Source: Rhynchospora pubera
Lineage: Eukaryota; Streptophyta; Magnoliopsida; Poales; Cyperaceae
Direction: 5' to 3'
Length of the DNA stretch: 64,000 nucleotides
NCBI GenBank assembly: GCA_028095005.1
Contig: CM051462.1
Span: 81,727,846-81,791,845, forward strand
Shown here piece by piece: positions 23,969 to 37,650 of the stretch. The notes below the pieces were generated by a model. It ran no database searches. It was not told the DNA's origin and worked only from the letters and a program-made list of their open reading frames with translations. Made by a program: the position numbers and the translations under genes. The stretch's first letter is position 1; each line of letters starts with the position of its first letter.

Positions 23969-26900
23969 GGCAATTATGCTTTATTTTCTTACCACTACCT
24001 TATAGTGGCGATGGATATCCACATGGAAAAACCTAGGCCCACCAACAGATTTTGACTCGGAGATCACCCATGCATCCCTGCCTACCAAACCCAAATTGCC
24101 AGTTGGTGTCAAGACTGAAAAATCATGTCATCTCCTATCCTCCTACCAGACTTGGAAGGTGCGGTGTACATCTTCTTGAATTAAAATTCTTAATTCTTTG
24201 TTAATCCAAATGAAGATGTTGTGTTCGGAAAAAAAATGGTACAATACTATGATTGTATGATTTTAGTTCTGGTTCCTCATTATTTTTTTTTGATACATAT
24301 ACGTTATCAAGTTCAGATATATGTTTCCACATATCTCCTCTTTTGGGTCAACTATTGAAATGTATTCTGGTCTTTGCAGTTCTCAGTTCAATTGTATATG
24401 GTTTATTACCACTAAAATCAATAATTTTGGTCAAGATATCAGTATATGAGGCTGGTGTCGGTATTTACATACTTTTCATGTGATGAACTTTTGATTTACA
24501 TATTTTTATAAGATTCTTCAATTAGTATTTTTCTTTCATCACATACATGTCGAAGCTAGCTGTGAGGGGATACTTACATGTCGAGCCTTCAAGGAGAAAT
24601 GGAGAATATATGGCTGCAGCAAATACTGCTCATGCCAGTCAACTCTCTCACTGTTCAGTGATGCGCATATTTATCTTCTATGTTCTACATGTCAAATACT
24701 TTGCAATATGCTTGATAACCATCGACAGCAGTAATTAATAATCTACAATTAGCTAATGCATTATTTGGATACTTTCAGTTGATGGATCAAACTGTGGCTG
24801 CTATTCAATAGTTGAAACCTAATTCATCGAAAGAAGAATTGTATGTGAGTAAGTTTGGATGACCGGATAAGGTACAGCTTAGATATCTAATTAGACAAAT
24901 AAGCTAAAGCAAATTTCGACAAATTTCTACATAAGTAAATAATTTCATAAGTAAAATTATAATTACCTCAGGAATTACATTATATACACTAAGTTAAATA
25001 TTTTTGTTTGTCTTGTTGTCTTACGAGTTATAAGAAGTAAAAGAGAACAATTTAATAGATGTCTAAATACTTGAATATAGTACCTTTGATTTAGTAAAGG
25101 ATGAATCGATATGTATTTATTTTTTTATTTTAAGGGCCTGCATCGTTGAGTGTGAATGTGCAAATCTTAAAAATTAATGTGTAATGTTGTTATTTCTCAT
25201 TTGTTACTTTTGTGTTGTTCTCCATTGTTATAAATTTCTATACTGATCTATTGTGTCAGTCGTATATGATAGAAATGTTTTTCTTTTTTGTCTGAAACAA
25301 AAAATGACAGGAATTAGCTGGCCAAACAAAGAGCAACGGTGAGCTCGAGAAATGATCTACAAAGATAAAGAGGAAGTACTAATGTACAAAGCGCACAATC
25401 CAACAGACTCAGAAAGTGAGCATTGATCTTAATTATTCTTCTTTCATAGTTACCGTACTTTATCTTCTTAGTACTAAATGCATAAATATTCTGAATTGTC
25501 TCAAAAAAATAAATAAAAGGACAAAGAAGAATCAGGCTATGCGGAAGCTCAGGTTTTGTTTTCCTATGATTAATACTAATTGTTTAACTCTGGATGGTAA
25601 TGTTGGAGACCTACATACAAGAAACTAGCCTGGTCTGAACTCTTTATTCTAAAGTTTCTAATTTTAAAATATAGTCAAATCGTTGCATCAATTTTAGTGG
25701 ATGGCTGTACATTGGCTGCTATTCTCTCCGATGAGTACCGTTTCTACAGAAGTTGCTCATTCATTTCACTTATAGATGGTCGACTCGACTAGCCAGCAGC
25801 GCCAGCCTTGCTAGGGAGAACTGACGTTAGTACGAGTGTTATTGTCTTTTTTTCCCTTTCCTTTCTTTGATTTTGTAAGAGTGTTTCTTACTTTCAACTT
25901 TGTCCGATGTATGTGGAAAATATCCAATAAAAAGCATGTATGTTGGTTCTTCTATGCTAGATTGGTTGTTTATGTGATTTTCGTGATGGTTATCAGATTT
26001 TCTACTAGCGGATCCTGTTTTTTTTTATTTCAGGTCAATTATTATTGTAATTCATGATTCCCTCTGCATATGTTAACTGTGTGATATATGATTCACCGAT
26101 GAAAAGCAACAGTAATAATTTATCTGTTATCTCCAGCTTTTTTTAATTTGTTAGATTGCAACGAGAGGGCTCAGTGATGCTTTTCTAATCTGTTATCTAA
26201 GAAGATAAACTTATTCAAAACAAAGAAAGCTATTTAGAAATGATAAAAGTGGATGAATTGATGATCGCTACTATTATTGTAGCATGCACTAAGCATGGTA
26301 TAAAAAAAAAATTAGATTGTTTTACTAGGCCTATTTGTCATCTGCAACAACAACAATCATAAAGTAAAAGGAAAAAACGCATGATCATAGAATTTTGTGC
26401 TATGTAGAATAAATAAAAAATTAAATATTATATAGCAAAAAGTTTCAACTATTTTCCTGAGTCAAATTATTGTCTTTGCATTTTGACTTTTTCCTCTTAT
26501 TTTCTTCTATTTTGATATCTGAAGGTGTTTTTTCTTTTACTTATTATATGTTTTTTCCTTTTTTTTTTATGCCTCTCTTTCCCTCTCCTCTATTGTCTGT
26601 CTACATGTCTTCAAGCTCCGTTTGGATTCTTCTCCTTGCAGTTCCACAGACTTTTACCGTGTAATATAACAAATTTATGCTCTTTAAACTTTTGTTTAAG
26701 TCTGTTTTTAGTTGTCACTCATGTGTCTTACAAATGAAATGATATATTTACCTGTACTTATGATTTATTGTGAGCCAGACATTACACCTGTTCTTAACAA
26801 ATAATTTTTTCACTCTCTTCCTATTTCTTCTTTTGTCTTTCAGTAATGAAGATACACCATCGCCTCTTCGCAAACAGCATGCTCACAAAAGCAACACAAC

Positions 26901-28148
26901 ACCGCCGTGACAACTGCGAATGCCACCAGCTATAAGCACAGCCACACAACACTCCATTAGAGGTACCGACGCAAAACACCAAGCAGCAAGCTTAAATCTT
27001 TCCTTCCTTACTGAAACGAAAAAAAGAGATTAGCTCCACTAAAGTTATTTATTCAAATTTTGTCTCTGTTCACACAACAAAAAATCTGCTCAGTTCATGG
27101 TTCATGCTCTGCTAAATTTTTTTTCTGCTCTAGAGATGTAAAAAGATGGCGGGTACACTTCCAATAGAAAACTATGGCACAAATATACCAAGAAAAAAAT
27201 TATAACTCCAAAAATACATTAGTGAAGAAAAAAATAATAATTGTACGAGCAGACAGCTATTCATCGTCTTGTAGTATTTGATCGCACATTACTATTTTCT
27301 ATCGTGTAGTTTTCTTCTTCACAACCACACTCTGACACACATTTGCAGTGTGAGGACAAAATCATCAAGACAGACCCTCCAAAGACGTATCGTTCCATGT
27401 GTAAGGACAAGACGATCCTGCCACACCAGAAAGGTATTTTCGCTACAATTTGAAAATTTCTAGTTGTTTGTTTATGCTTAAAACAAAAAATAAAAACACG
27501 CTGCCAATCCTAAACTAACAATCAAGCTTCAACAAATATTTCTCGGTTATCATCTAAGTATTATCTTTCAGCTATACAAACCTGCACAAAAGTATAAATG
27601 ACTGATATATGATTCCTTCGATTCTTTGCAGTCCTGAGCATTGATGGAGTAGTCATCCAACAGAGAATGCAACATTTTGGCTTACATGTTCTCTTTATAT
27701 ATGGAAGCACAGGTGTTTTTTGTGGTAGACCTAAGGAAAAATAAAAATTTCATGTCTGTCTTGCTGAGTATAAACACATAACTTTTGTGCTGAATCATAG
27801 TTGTTCAACTGCAGCACATGCCACTGCTCTAAAAAAAAAAGATCAAAATAAGCCATATACAGTTGGACATCTATGATGGCCTATTGTGTCCATATTTTGT
27901 ATTTGTAAACTGATATCAATCCGACACTATGATATTATTATAGAACTGTATCTCCAATCGAACTGTTCAGCTTTGAAAAACCTAAGGAGATAATTTCCAC
28001 CATCTCCATTAATTCTAGACCTGTATATCTTGAAACAACTTCAAGTTCCAAAACATGGCCTTCAATGCTCAGGATACACTGCAAGATATAAACATGCACA
28101 AAACGCCTCTATTACTATCCTAGGAAATCAAATGGAGCCTGGCTTTCA

Positions 28149-28175
28149 TCGCGCGGAGCGCGATTCCTTAGCTAG
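28149..28175 (+). mobile_element. Helitron 3' terminus (hairpin plus CTAG)
   Basis: A GC-rich hairpin, TCGCGC / GCGCGA with loop GGA (149-163 of the 28 kb stretch), is followed after eight bases by CTAG at 28172-28175 and then T. This hairpin plus CTRR and a 3' flanking T is the hallmark of plant Helitron 3' ends. Confidence 0.7.
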
Positions 28176-28850
28176 TTATCATCATGATTTAAACTCTGTT
28201 TTCTAACAAATCAATCATAGTCGTTCATAAATCATAATTTTAAAGAATCGACCGCCCAATTAGCATTAATTTAATACTATACATACACAATGCACTAGCT
28301 AGCTAATTGATTGTATTGGATAATTTTATAATTTGTAAGAATTTGATCCGGATTTGTTTGGTTAAATTATTATTATTATTTTGTTTGGAATTATAAAGAT
28401 TAGTGTAAAAAAATTTTAAATTAAAATACATTCTGGTATCTTTTTGAAAAATTCCGTCGAACATGTAACTTTTACTTAAAAAATTTTGTTGTTAATTAAC
28501 CATTAAATAAAAATTAATTTTGAACTAACTAAACTTATGGATAAGCACGGAAAAAGCTGGCTTCGATTTAACGTGAAATTGCCGTACGTATATGAGTCTT
28601 ACTTCGTACTCAAATAAAGCTAATAATCCTTCTCCTAAGTACATATATGAAATTGATATAACTTGTGCATTAACTGACAGCACGCAGGTGGCATGTCTCT
28701 TTGCACAAAAGTCCCTATCTGGCTATCTTTACTTTGGTTTTTATCTGGCCCTGTCAATTCCTCAGCCTGAAAGTTACTATTTGTCTTTTGACGCGTATAC
28801 GTGGGAGAACTAGATTGGATATACAGTGTATAACACGTGATAGAATATAA
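28176..28850. other. Intergenic, no gene seen
   Basis: A 73-codon plus-strand frame at 28592-28813 is not recognisable. Otherwise AT-rich. Confidence 0.45.
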
Positions 28851-29017
28851 GGGGGCGTTTGGATGAGGTTGGAATAGGTGGGAATTGCAAATTCCCGGAA
28901 TTTCTTATGCCAAATTTATTATAAACAATCCAAACTCTTCACAAAGTTACACACTTCCCAATAAATTTATGCCTAGAATTGGCTATTCTCCCAATTCCCA
29001 ACCCATCCAAACGCCCC
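28851..29017. mobile_element. Tourist-like MITE, TAA TSD
   Basis: Ends GGGGGCGTTTGGATGAGG and CCCATCCAAACGCCCC are inverted copies, with the family core AAACAATCCAAACTCTTCAC. TAA flanks both sides (28848-28850 and 29018-29020), as expected for PIF/Harbinger elements. Confidence 0.9.
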
Positions 29018-29020
29018 TAA

Positions 29021-30568
29021 GAGAACTCTTGTGAGTTGGCCCATCAAAGCTTTCCCTTTCTGTCTTCTCATCATACCACGAGTAATACACCCAATCATTT
29101 ATTAACTTTGACCGTCCCAATTCATAAATAAATTAGACAAAATTATCTAAATTATATTGATATTCTGAGATAACTGAAAAACCAAATATCATAACTAGTG
29201 AGACTTTGAAAAAATATATATATACATCATAAGTGACAGCACAAGTTTAATTAAAAGGATGTAGACATCTTTAGAGAAATCTAATAAATATATTATAGCG
29301 AGAATTTTTAAATTTGTACACATAAAAGATATTGACTTGTGGTTTTAAAATGAGTATATGCAGTTTTTTTAAGTCACTGATCATTACGTAATACTTAAGA
29401 AATATGCAAAACTGCAAATACATACATACAGATATTCTGATAGAACTTTTGATGATTGTGATGTGAACATAATTAAGTCAAAACTTTTTAACTTAAATAA
29501 TTTTTATAAAAATATCATTTGAAAATCAATAAGATGATAAATAGAGCTAGCAAGTAGCAACATTATTCTAGTTTTAGATCGATGTATATAGAAAGGTTTT
29601 TATTGCTATTTAATACGCGTGTCTATTTCATGCGGTATATTATTTTTCTACCTCGATCATAAAATAATGTTAACCATATTAGTGATAGGCGGACTCCATT
29701 ATAAAATATGGCTATCAATTTTAAGTTCATTATTAAAAAAAATTAAATTATCCTAAAGCTCCATGTACACATTGATCCCCGTACCTCGTTAATTTCCCCC
29801 ATGGATTTTCGTCTTAATTATTATTATTAAGAATAGTAACGTGTCACTAGAGTATAGGAAAGCTCCGCTACATGAAAGGGATAAAATAATATTATATGTC
29901 GAGTAACTTTTTGATACGTAGACTTCGTAAATATATTGTTTAACCACCAAAAATTAATTGTGCTAGCTAGTCAAACTAACTTTCCCATAATCCAAGGTAG
30001 CAGCAATATAATTCTTGTTTTATGAATTATATGACAGAAGGTGAGTTTAAGCCTTACTAGATTAATTTTCAAATTCTGGTTGCTTTTGGTGCAACTTCAA
30101 TCTAGAAGCAGCACTTTTTCGTATCAACACTAGATAATTGACTGCAGTTATGTCTTGGACATTTACTTTCACACCTTCATGATTAGTTAATTCAAAGCAT
30201 GTACGATATTTATATACTCAGGTAACCATCATACCTAATATTGTTTTTCTTCTATTTTAAGAAATTTAGTGTAACCAATTTGACAAAGACTAGTCCTATC
30301 CTAAAAAGCGGTCTATTGTTGAAAGAAAACAAGTTTACACTATTAAAAACGTTTAAAATAAAAAACATAACTCTCTAACAATGATTTAGTACTATAACAT
30401 GACTTAATTATAGGAAGTACCAAATCATCTAAAACCCCAGAAGCACTGAAATTTCCTGCAACTGGGGTAGTAGAGGATCCACTTCACTTAGTATAACAAA
30501 AAAAAAAACACAAACACAAACACAAACACTATACAAAGCTCCCTAACATTTCCATAACCTCTCTCTCT
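29021..30568. other. Intergenic downstream of MYB gene
   Basis: AT-rich, no supported frame. The MYB 3' UTR probably occupies the part next to 30568, and CTCTCTCTCT immediately follows the stop codon in sense. Confidence 0.5.
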
Positions 30569-31723
30569 CTAGAAGAAGTCACTAACATCCAACAGTTCAG
30601 GGGCTTCAAACTTCAACAAGTTGCTTGAGTGACTGCTACTCTCTACATCTGAAACAGGTGTGGACAATCCAGATGTCTGATTGCTGTAATTTGGGTTGCT
30701 GCAAGTCTGGTTGTTCATCCACTCAATATCAGGAGTAGTATCCAACAGACTTTGCAGGATTTCTGGATCAAAACTGTCATAGACAGCTTGTAAATCAGGT
30801 TGCACAAAATTCTCCGGTGCCAAATTGGGTTGTTGTGTTGGGTTCGATAGCGATGTGATTTGATCCGGGACTTGACTCACACAGGGTTGTTGTACAAATG
30901 CTGATCCATCAATGAATTGGCCACTTTGTGTGGTGCAACTAGAGGGAATAATGTTTTCAGGAGATTGGAATAACAAGGGGTTTTTATAGTTATTTTGTGT
31001 TGCTAGGAGAGCAGCTAATCGTACTATGTCAGGATTAACAAGTGTATCCAGTGCTTTTATTGTGTCGAGATTGAACAGAGATTGGAAACAGTTGTAGTTT
31101 GCAGGGTTTAGGAGAGAGGATAGGTTGAGGAGGTCAAGGCGGGGTTCGTGAGTGACGGGATCGATCCCCATTCTGAGTAGCCTTTTTCTGATGTGTGTGT
31201 TCCAATAGTTCTTGATCTCGTTATCGGTTCTTCCCGGCAACCGAGCGGCAATTGCCGACCACCTAATACAGAACCAAATTACAAGTCAGCATTGATGTTA
31301 AAATGTACTTGTATTGATAACTGTATTTACTTATTTCACTCACTTGTTTCCTAGGATACTGTGGAGTTGGATAATGGTTTGCTCTTCTTCAAAAGAAAAC
31401 CTTCCTCTCTTGATATCTGGCCGGAGATAATTCGTCCATCGGAGGCGGCAACTCTTACCGCACCTTGCCAGACCTATATTATCACAATTAACAAAACCAA
31501 CTAATTAATGAAAAGAAAAGTTTGATAATCACAATGGCTGTTATATATTTCTCATGCCATTTTTTCATGAATATATCATGTAATACTAACCAGCATTTTT
31601 CGGCAGGGTTCTCCAGTTGCCTTGCCCGTGTTTTTCGATATATTTCATAAGTTTCTGATCCTCTTCCGGAGTCCATGGCCCCTTCTTCAAGCCGTTCTTT
31701 TCGCAACACGGTGATCGCCCCAT
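30569..31723 (-). CDS. R2R3-MYB transcription factor, MYB41/74/102-like (subgroup 11)
   Basis: Nuclear DNA-binding regulator of 318 residues. Three exons: 31591-31723 (133 nt), 31344-31473 (130 nt) and 30569-31262; 133 and 130 nt are the classic sizes of plant MYB exons. R2 begins GLKKGPWTPEEDQKL; R3 includes IKRGRFSFEEEQTI and GNKWSAIAARLPGRTDNEI. The regularly spaced tryptophans of both repeats are present, with phenylalanine in the first position of R3. After the domain, RLDLLNLSSLL and LVNPDIVRLAALL match the conserved linker of the MYB41/49/74/102 group. That group is known for roles in drought, salt and wound responses and cuticle or suberin lipid synthesis; the role here is inferred. 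The C-terminus is acidic and rich in S, N and Q. The start at MGRSPCC is family-typical; an in-frame upstream ATG exists but is not. Confidence 0.95.
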
Positions 31724-31867
31724 ATGCCGATTGAAATGGATCAACCACGTAAGGAGAAGTACTTGAATTGTATGCAAAGTGAGAACACAGGAGAAGTTTG
31801 TGTTGAGATATAAGAGGCAAAATGCTCCAAGTGTTGGGTCCCAAGAGGAAAAGGTGTATAGGAAATG

Positions 31868-31876
31868 CTTAAATAG
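31868..31876 (-). promoter_or_regulatory. TATA-like box of MYB gene
   Basis: Minus-strand CTATTTAAG lies about 145 bp before the MYB start codon, leaving a leader of roughly 110-120 nt free of stops in splicing terms. It is the best TATA candidate close to the gene. Confidence 0.5.
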
Positions 31877-33479
31877 AGAGTGACTGGGGATGAGAGAGAA
31901 AGGGGTGTGGCAAAGTCAAAAGGATTCGGTACCGCCATTGTTTATAGCAATGTGCTACGTGTATCGCTTCCTCTCGCGCTTGCCAAATAGCTCTCTTAAT
32001 TACAGGGGGTTATGTTAAAATAACACTTGGTCTTGTTATTCAAAAATTTCAAATGTTGTTAATCAACTTTTCTTTATTATTAAGCTGGTTTGTTCACAGT
32101 TTCACAACTCAAGTAATCCTTTTAAGGGAAAGTGTATAAAGTTGGGTACTACTGTACAACGGAGAAGTATTCAAATGACATAACTAATATACACTACGCG
32201 GTTAGTACTCCTGATGTAACATAACGATGAAAATATGAAAAGTTTGGAAGTGTGCGTACGTCATTTTAAGTGAATAATTTACGCCAACAAAAGGACGTGC
32301 AACAAAAGGACGTGCATACAAAACAAACCGTTCAAGTTGTTCTTCATATTGAAATATCTTTGGAGACAAAATTTTATATTTTTTCAATTTTTTTTGCTAT
32401 TTATTATGATATTTTTAAAAACATTATGATTAGAGTATTTCAGGCCCTCCAATTCTAAAATATCATATTAAATAGCAAAGAAAATTGAAAAAATATAAAA
32501 TTTGATCTCCAAGAATATTTCAATATTGTGATCAGCTTGAACGGTTTGGATCGTCCAATACCCCAACATTGCCATATATATGCATATCAAATCTTAAAGA
32601 AATTATTATATGATTACTTTAAAAAATTAAAAAAAAAATTCAGAAATTTCAAATATTATTTTTCAAATAAATAACAAAATAGATATAATGTTTGCATACA
32701 AAAAAAAGATCATCAATAAAAGTTCGAAAATTCATAAAAGTTTAATAGTAGTGAAAATTCCTATGAGATTTGATATGTTTTTCTTAAGATAAGATGGGGG
32801 GGGGGGGAGGGTTCCAGCCCTCAAGATTTGATATAAAAAAAGGTTTTATTTAAAAGTCATTTTTTATTTTTCAAATTAAATTTTGCAACAAATTTAAACG
32901 TAATTTTTGCAAAAACAAAAAAAATAAAATGTATTTATGTTTAATTAATTATCAATGCCTTAACACATATGCGAAGCAGGTGATCTCATGGTTTCAATTA
33001 ATTATATGAAATCAAATTGTGAAAAATCATAACGATCGTTACAATTATAGTTCTTCAGAGAAGTTTTTGTCATCACATAATAATTAATTTCACATATTAG
33101 AGAAATAATCGTTTGAAGAACAATTTTATAATTAATGTTGATGTACAATTCCAACATAAAATTTAATTAATAGTTATCTAATTCGGATAGAATTCAAATT
33201 TAAAGACTATATTAGTGATAAAAAATTAGCAATAATAAAATCGATGGTTAATAACGTTGCGCAAACAAGTTCCTACAATGCTGGTTAATGAGTTTCCACC
33301 CGGCAAGCACTTTGTGGACTGTTGTAGTTGTCAAATTGAAAAAGAAATATATACGGGGTCGTTTGAATTGCAAAAAAAAATAGGAAGAATAGCTTCTTCT
33401 TTAGGAATATTTTTTTTCTAGACATCCAAACAAGTTAGAAATAAGGAGAAAACTAATTTCTTTCTAGGAATAGTTTCTT
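31877..33479. other. Upstream and intergenic DNA of the MYB gene
   Basis: Holds the direct repeat CAACAAAAGGACGTGCA (two copies near 32284-32310), the palindromic element at 32320-32560, a G13 run at 32797-32810 and AT-rich DNA. At 33357-33440 another short stretch begins GGGGTCGTTTGAATTG and looks like a decayed Tourist-like end. No gene seen. Confidence 0.5.
32320..32560. mobile_element. Palindromic MITE
   Basis: Arms AACCGTTCAAGTTG and, from the right, AACCGTTCAAGCTG are inverted copies and continue with matching segments (TTGAAATATC, AAAATTTTATATTTTTTCAA). The target duplication was not resolved. Confidence 0.65.
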
Positions 33480-34221
33480 CCTAAGAAAGAAGAAGAAGAA
33501 GAAGAAGAAAGAAGAAGAAAAAAAAAAATTATAAACAATCCAAACTCACTACCACAGAAAAGGGCTTTTGCAACTGGTAATCAGCAACTATTATTTATAA
33601 AAACAGTCAGCAACCAAATCAATGGCATTGTTGTAAAATAAGGTTCAAACCATTACAACTGTTTTAATTAAAATAGTTGCAAAAATTAAGCGTGAGAAAA
33701 GATATAAATAAAATATTCTGAAAATATTATGACTGTTAATATTAAATAGCAGTCACAAAAACTCTTAATGACTGTTAATTTGAAATAACAGTCACTGTTT
33801 TTTTCTGCCATTTTAGGCCGATAATGGAAGAACTGTGGTATGACAAGTGTGCCCAGCTTTTTATGACTATTTTTTATTTAATAACAGTCACATAAATTCT
33901 TAATTACTGTTTTTATTTAATAACAGTCACAAAAACTCTTAATGACTGTTGTTTACTAAAAACAGTTGCAGATTATTCAGTTAGGTATTTTTTCCAAAAT
34001 CTTTCCATACGTATATAGTTAGCTTTCTGCCCAGCCTGTGCTGCGCTGTAGCACGATTTAGAAAAAATAGAGCCGACATTAATTTATATACTAAACTCCA
34101 ATAATTTCATATTTTACACCACTCCATTAAATTCTCTATAATATTATAAGAGTAATTATATTAACTATCTTGTGCCGCTGAAATATATGGATAAACAGAT
34201 TGGATATCTATCGGATATGGA

Positions 34222-34539
34222 TAGGCCTGTCAATATCAACGTTTGTAAATGTTGTTCCGTTCCGTTCCGTTCCGTTCCGTCCAAACAGAACGTTAAACGT
34301 AAGAGAAATCAGTTTCGTTTCTGAAAAAGGAACTGAAATTTATAAACGTTACCGAAACGAAAAATGGAATTCCGCTAAAATCAATGGTAAATGAAGGACG
34401 GAACGTTAAACGAAATAGGAAAACTGTTTCGTTTGACTAAACGGAACGGAAATGGAAGAGATTTTTGTTTCGTTGTCTTGAACAGAACATAAGCGGAAAT
34501 GAGCTGTTCCGCGTTCCGTTTTCACGTTTGACAGGTATA
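34222..34539. mobile_element. GCTGTCAAACG-type MITE nested in the CACTA element
   Basis: The left CCTGTCAA and right TTTGACAGG ends are inverted, with many TTCCG repeats inside (TTCCGTTCCGTTCCGTTCCG at 34257-34278). Related sequences rich in the CCGTTTCG / CGGAAC type motif occur at 40268-40600 and 53095-53350. Exact ends and duplication are not resolved. Confidence 0.55.
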
Positions 34540-35699
34540 GATATAGATAATGCCCATAATTTTTTTGTCGAATACAGATATGGATCGTTTAGTAGTCAAA
34601 ACCATATTGGTATCCAAATTTTTTTTTTGCCAGATACAGATATGAATATGAATATGTTCGGATATGGATACAATTGAGATATTAAGCGTATTTTTTTATT
34701 TAATTTTAAAAAAGAAATAAATAAATTGAGTATAAATTTTAGATAAGATTAAAGGTAAGAAAAATAAATTTGAGCAATAGTTGATATTTTTCTATTTTTT
34801 ATTTCAGTTTTAAAATGATTGAGTATAATATTAATGATAAATTTTATTTTTTTCGATAATTCCATGTCTCATGATCTCATCCAAGGAGGTAAGAACTATA
34901 TCACATCTTTCATTATTTTTTTGATTGATTTTCTCTATTTTTCTATTTATTTATTTATTTTAATCACCACATTAAAGGCATATATTAATTATTAATTGTG
35001 TAATTGTATTTTCATATGCATTATATTGTCATATAGGACGAAAACATCGGAACATGACTGAATTTAGGTTGTTGCATATTCGAATAGTTTTTTGATTGGG
35101 ACTGCTCTTTGGATACGTTTCTCATTTAGGATTAGTGAAGCGTACATTATATGTAAAAACTGTTGTGCCATTCGTATAGTTCCAAAAAATAATTAGTTGT
35201 CGTGTTCAATTTCTATGACGAAAAAATTATTGTGCCATTTGAGTTATAATGAGTTGTCAGATTTAATTTATATGACGAAAAAATTGTTGTGTCATTTGAA
35301 TTTAGAAGTAAATGAAATTCTTGTATGCCCGAATAACTGCATATTATACTGAATGAGTACTTTAAATTATTTATCATGTGTTCTTAGTTTTGTATTTTTT
35401 TTTAATTTTCTAGCAATTTAAATTAATTTCCATTTCATTGTGCTCTTTTATTTATATTTTCTGTCAAATTAGTATTTTATTTTTTCAGTTTAATAATTAA
35501 TAAATTCTATTAAAAACTAATAAGTATAATATATAATAGCATAAGAATAGATAATATACATATAATAGAAAATATAATTAATACAATAATGAATATAATA
35601 TATAACGGACATAAATATATATATTATTTCTTTATTTTTTAATTTTTAATGTAAGCATTTAATGACTGTTATTATGTTATTAACAGTTGCTAAAGACGT

Positions 35700-37650
35700 G
35701 GTTTTCTTTTTTTAATACGGTGCCCGATTAATCTCTCCCCCCGTCGCCTCTCTTTCGTTTGTTTTACTCGGCTCCCTCTCGTAAACCCTACAACCACGAC
35801 ACCCCTCCCCCCCAATATCTCCTATCCGCCGCCTCTCACCGGCGATGTGGACCTCGACCTCGGTCTTGGAGGCAGTGGCATTTAGCTTCTCACTCGTCGG
35901 AAACCACACTGCCCACGTCGCCTCTGCCCAACCCAGCCACCACCCCCACCCCCACCCCAACTGACGCTCGATCTCTCCACTCAACCCAGCGTTGCTCGGT
36001 GCTATTCGCCTCCTCAATCCATTTCTCTTTGCATTAGATCCCGAAACCCTAGGTTCGGCTCCGACGGCTCTCCACCTGAGGTGAAGTGCTGTGAACCCCG
36101 CGAATTTTCCAGAGTCTCCGTCGGGTCATTTGTCGGGATCTTAGTCAGTGTTGGCAGAATGGACGTCCTAAGCCGCCTTCAGATCCGCCAAAGAGGGATA
36201 CGGTTTTGATTCCGACATTGAAATTGTCGTCCGTACAGCCATTTACAAGTTCTCCGGCACTTTCAGCATGTAAGTGAATCTTATTGTCGCTTCTTCTCTT
36301 CTGATTGAGATGGTATAATGGAATCAAGGAGTGCCATTCATACAAACTACCTAATATATCTACTTAATTCCAATTACACTGGTCATATATACTTTAATTC
36401 ACTTTTGTTTAAATTACTTTGTTATGGGTATGGAAATAATGAACAAAAGTGTTGAAATTCGAATTGTTAATTATCCTCCGTTTTATCGCTGAAACGCTAA
36501 ATCGCACAAACCGCATTTTAAAACGTTGCTATCAAGTTTGTGCACTTTAAGGGATTGTAGATGCAAATCCTAGATTGTTTCCTTTGGTTGCTTTAACTAA
36601 TCAGTTTGATAACTACTTTGTTCTTTGTGTCGTAGGAGAATCTAACGGAAGAAGGGTATGTGGTTTTAATCTTCTCTTAATCTAGAAAAATGCTTGATCT
36701 CATTCAGGTATTATTTTTTAATTTGTAATAGTCAATTGCTATGGTTCTGTCCTTTTCATTTCATACTAATATTGTGCTGGATTAAGAGCATACTGAATTC
36801 CGTAAGATATATCAATTCTGGTCTGAATTAATATTTTGTATTCTTAAACAGTTAGCGAAGCAAGCATTGTTACCTTTCTTTCTGAGAATACTCCTTTTGC
36901 TATTTTTTTCTTTACTTTTTTTACATACATTTTTCTTTTGTTTTATTTATAGGTATGCTTAGTCTCAGCTAGTTTGACAGGCGGGTGCTCTCTCTCTCTC
37001 TCGACTGGTTCCTCTCTTGTGTTACTACTCCTTTGTGAGTGTCATGATTTTGTTATTGAACTGAACTTTGTTAGTTTGTATGAACCAAATTGTGAGTGTC
37101 ATGGTTATTTCCTTAACTCAGTTTAATCGCCAGATCAAAAATTAGGAAGTCTTAAGACCAGCTGCCTAAATTGCAGTTTTCTATAGATGAGATTTTCTGT
37201 CAATCTTTCACTCATTCTAATTCCAAAATTGGATACAGTGTTAAATTTTATACTAGTGATGACCTGTGTAAATTTGTATTTTGATACTGAATCAATTAAT
37301 TGATAGAGGGGCACGATGAAACATTTAATTTACATCCCTTTATAGATATCCAGGTTGGAGAAGATTTGATGTAATTTCCATTTAATTATTAATGTACCAA
37401 CCACCTTTGTTTCTTTGTTGCTGTTGTTAGTTATCTTTCATATATGTTTTATATATGAAATCTTTGACATTTAGCATCTAATATTTACTTGCTTTGCAGG
37501 AAATCTAACACATCGATAGGAGCTGGCCCTGGAGAAAGAAATCAATCTTCAGAGAAGACAACTAATGCCGATGCATCTCCCAGTTCTGGAGTAACCCAAG
37601 TGGAGTTGATTTGTTTACAAATTACTCTCTTTACAAGATTGACTTAAGAA
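35700..37650 (+). pseudogene. Possible captured gene segment inside the CACTA element
   Basis: GC content rises abruptly at 35715-36270, with a leader-like stretch ending in AAACCCTAGG, a coding-like piece (GYGFDSDIEIVV then TAIYKFSGTFS) followed by a GT-type junction at about 36270, AT-rich intron-like DNA, and a second piece from 37500 after GCAG (KSNTSIGAGPGERNQ). I do not recognise the donor gene, and frames are not continuous. A transduplicated host fragment or remains of the element's own gene are both possible. Confidence 0.35.

Larger units (their letters stand above)
22080..28175 (+). mobile_element. Possible non-autonomous Helitron (left edge uncertain)
   Basis: Only the 3' end (28149-28175) is well supported. 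The proposed body starts in a pyrimidine-rich, GC-richer stretch (22080-22860) with several overlapping frames of low-complexity composition and GT/AG-like junctions, which could be a captured gene leader. The remainder is AT-rich with scattered short GC-richer pieces (for example 24000-24180, 24541-24660, 26840-26990). No Rep/helicase frame was found. The 5' terminus was not identified, so the extent is a guess. Confidence 0.35.

Noticed and set aside
35712..36037. Frames of about 100 codons on both strands in the CACTA interior
   Set aside because: GC-rich, Pro/Thr- or Gly/Trp-rich products on opposite strands of the same bases; neither resembles a protein family.
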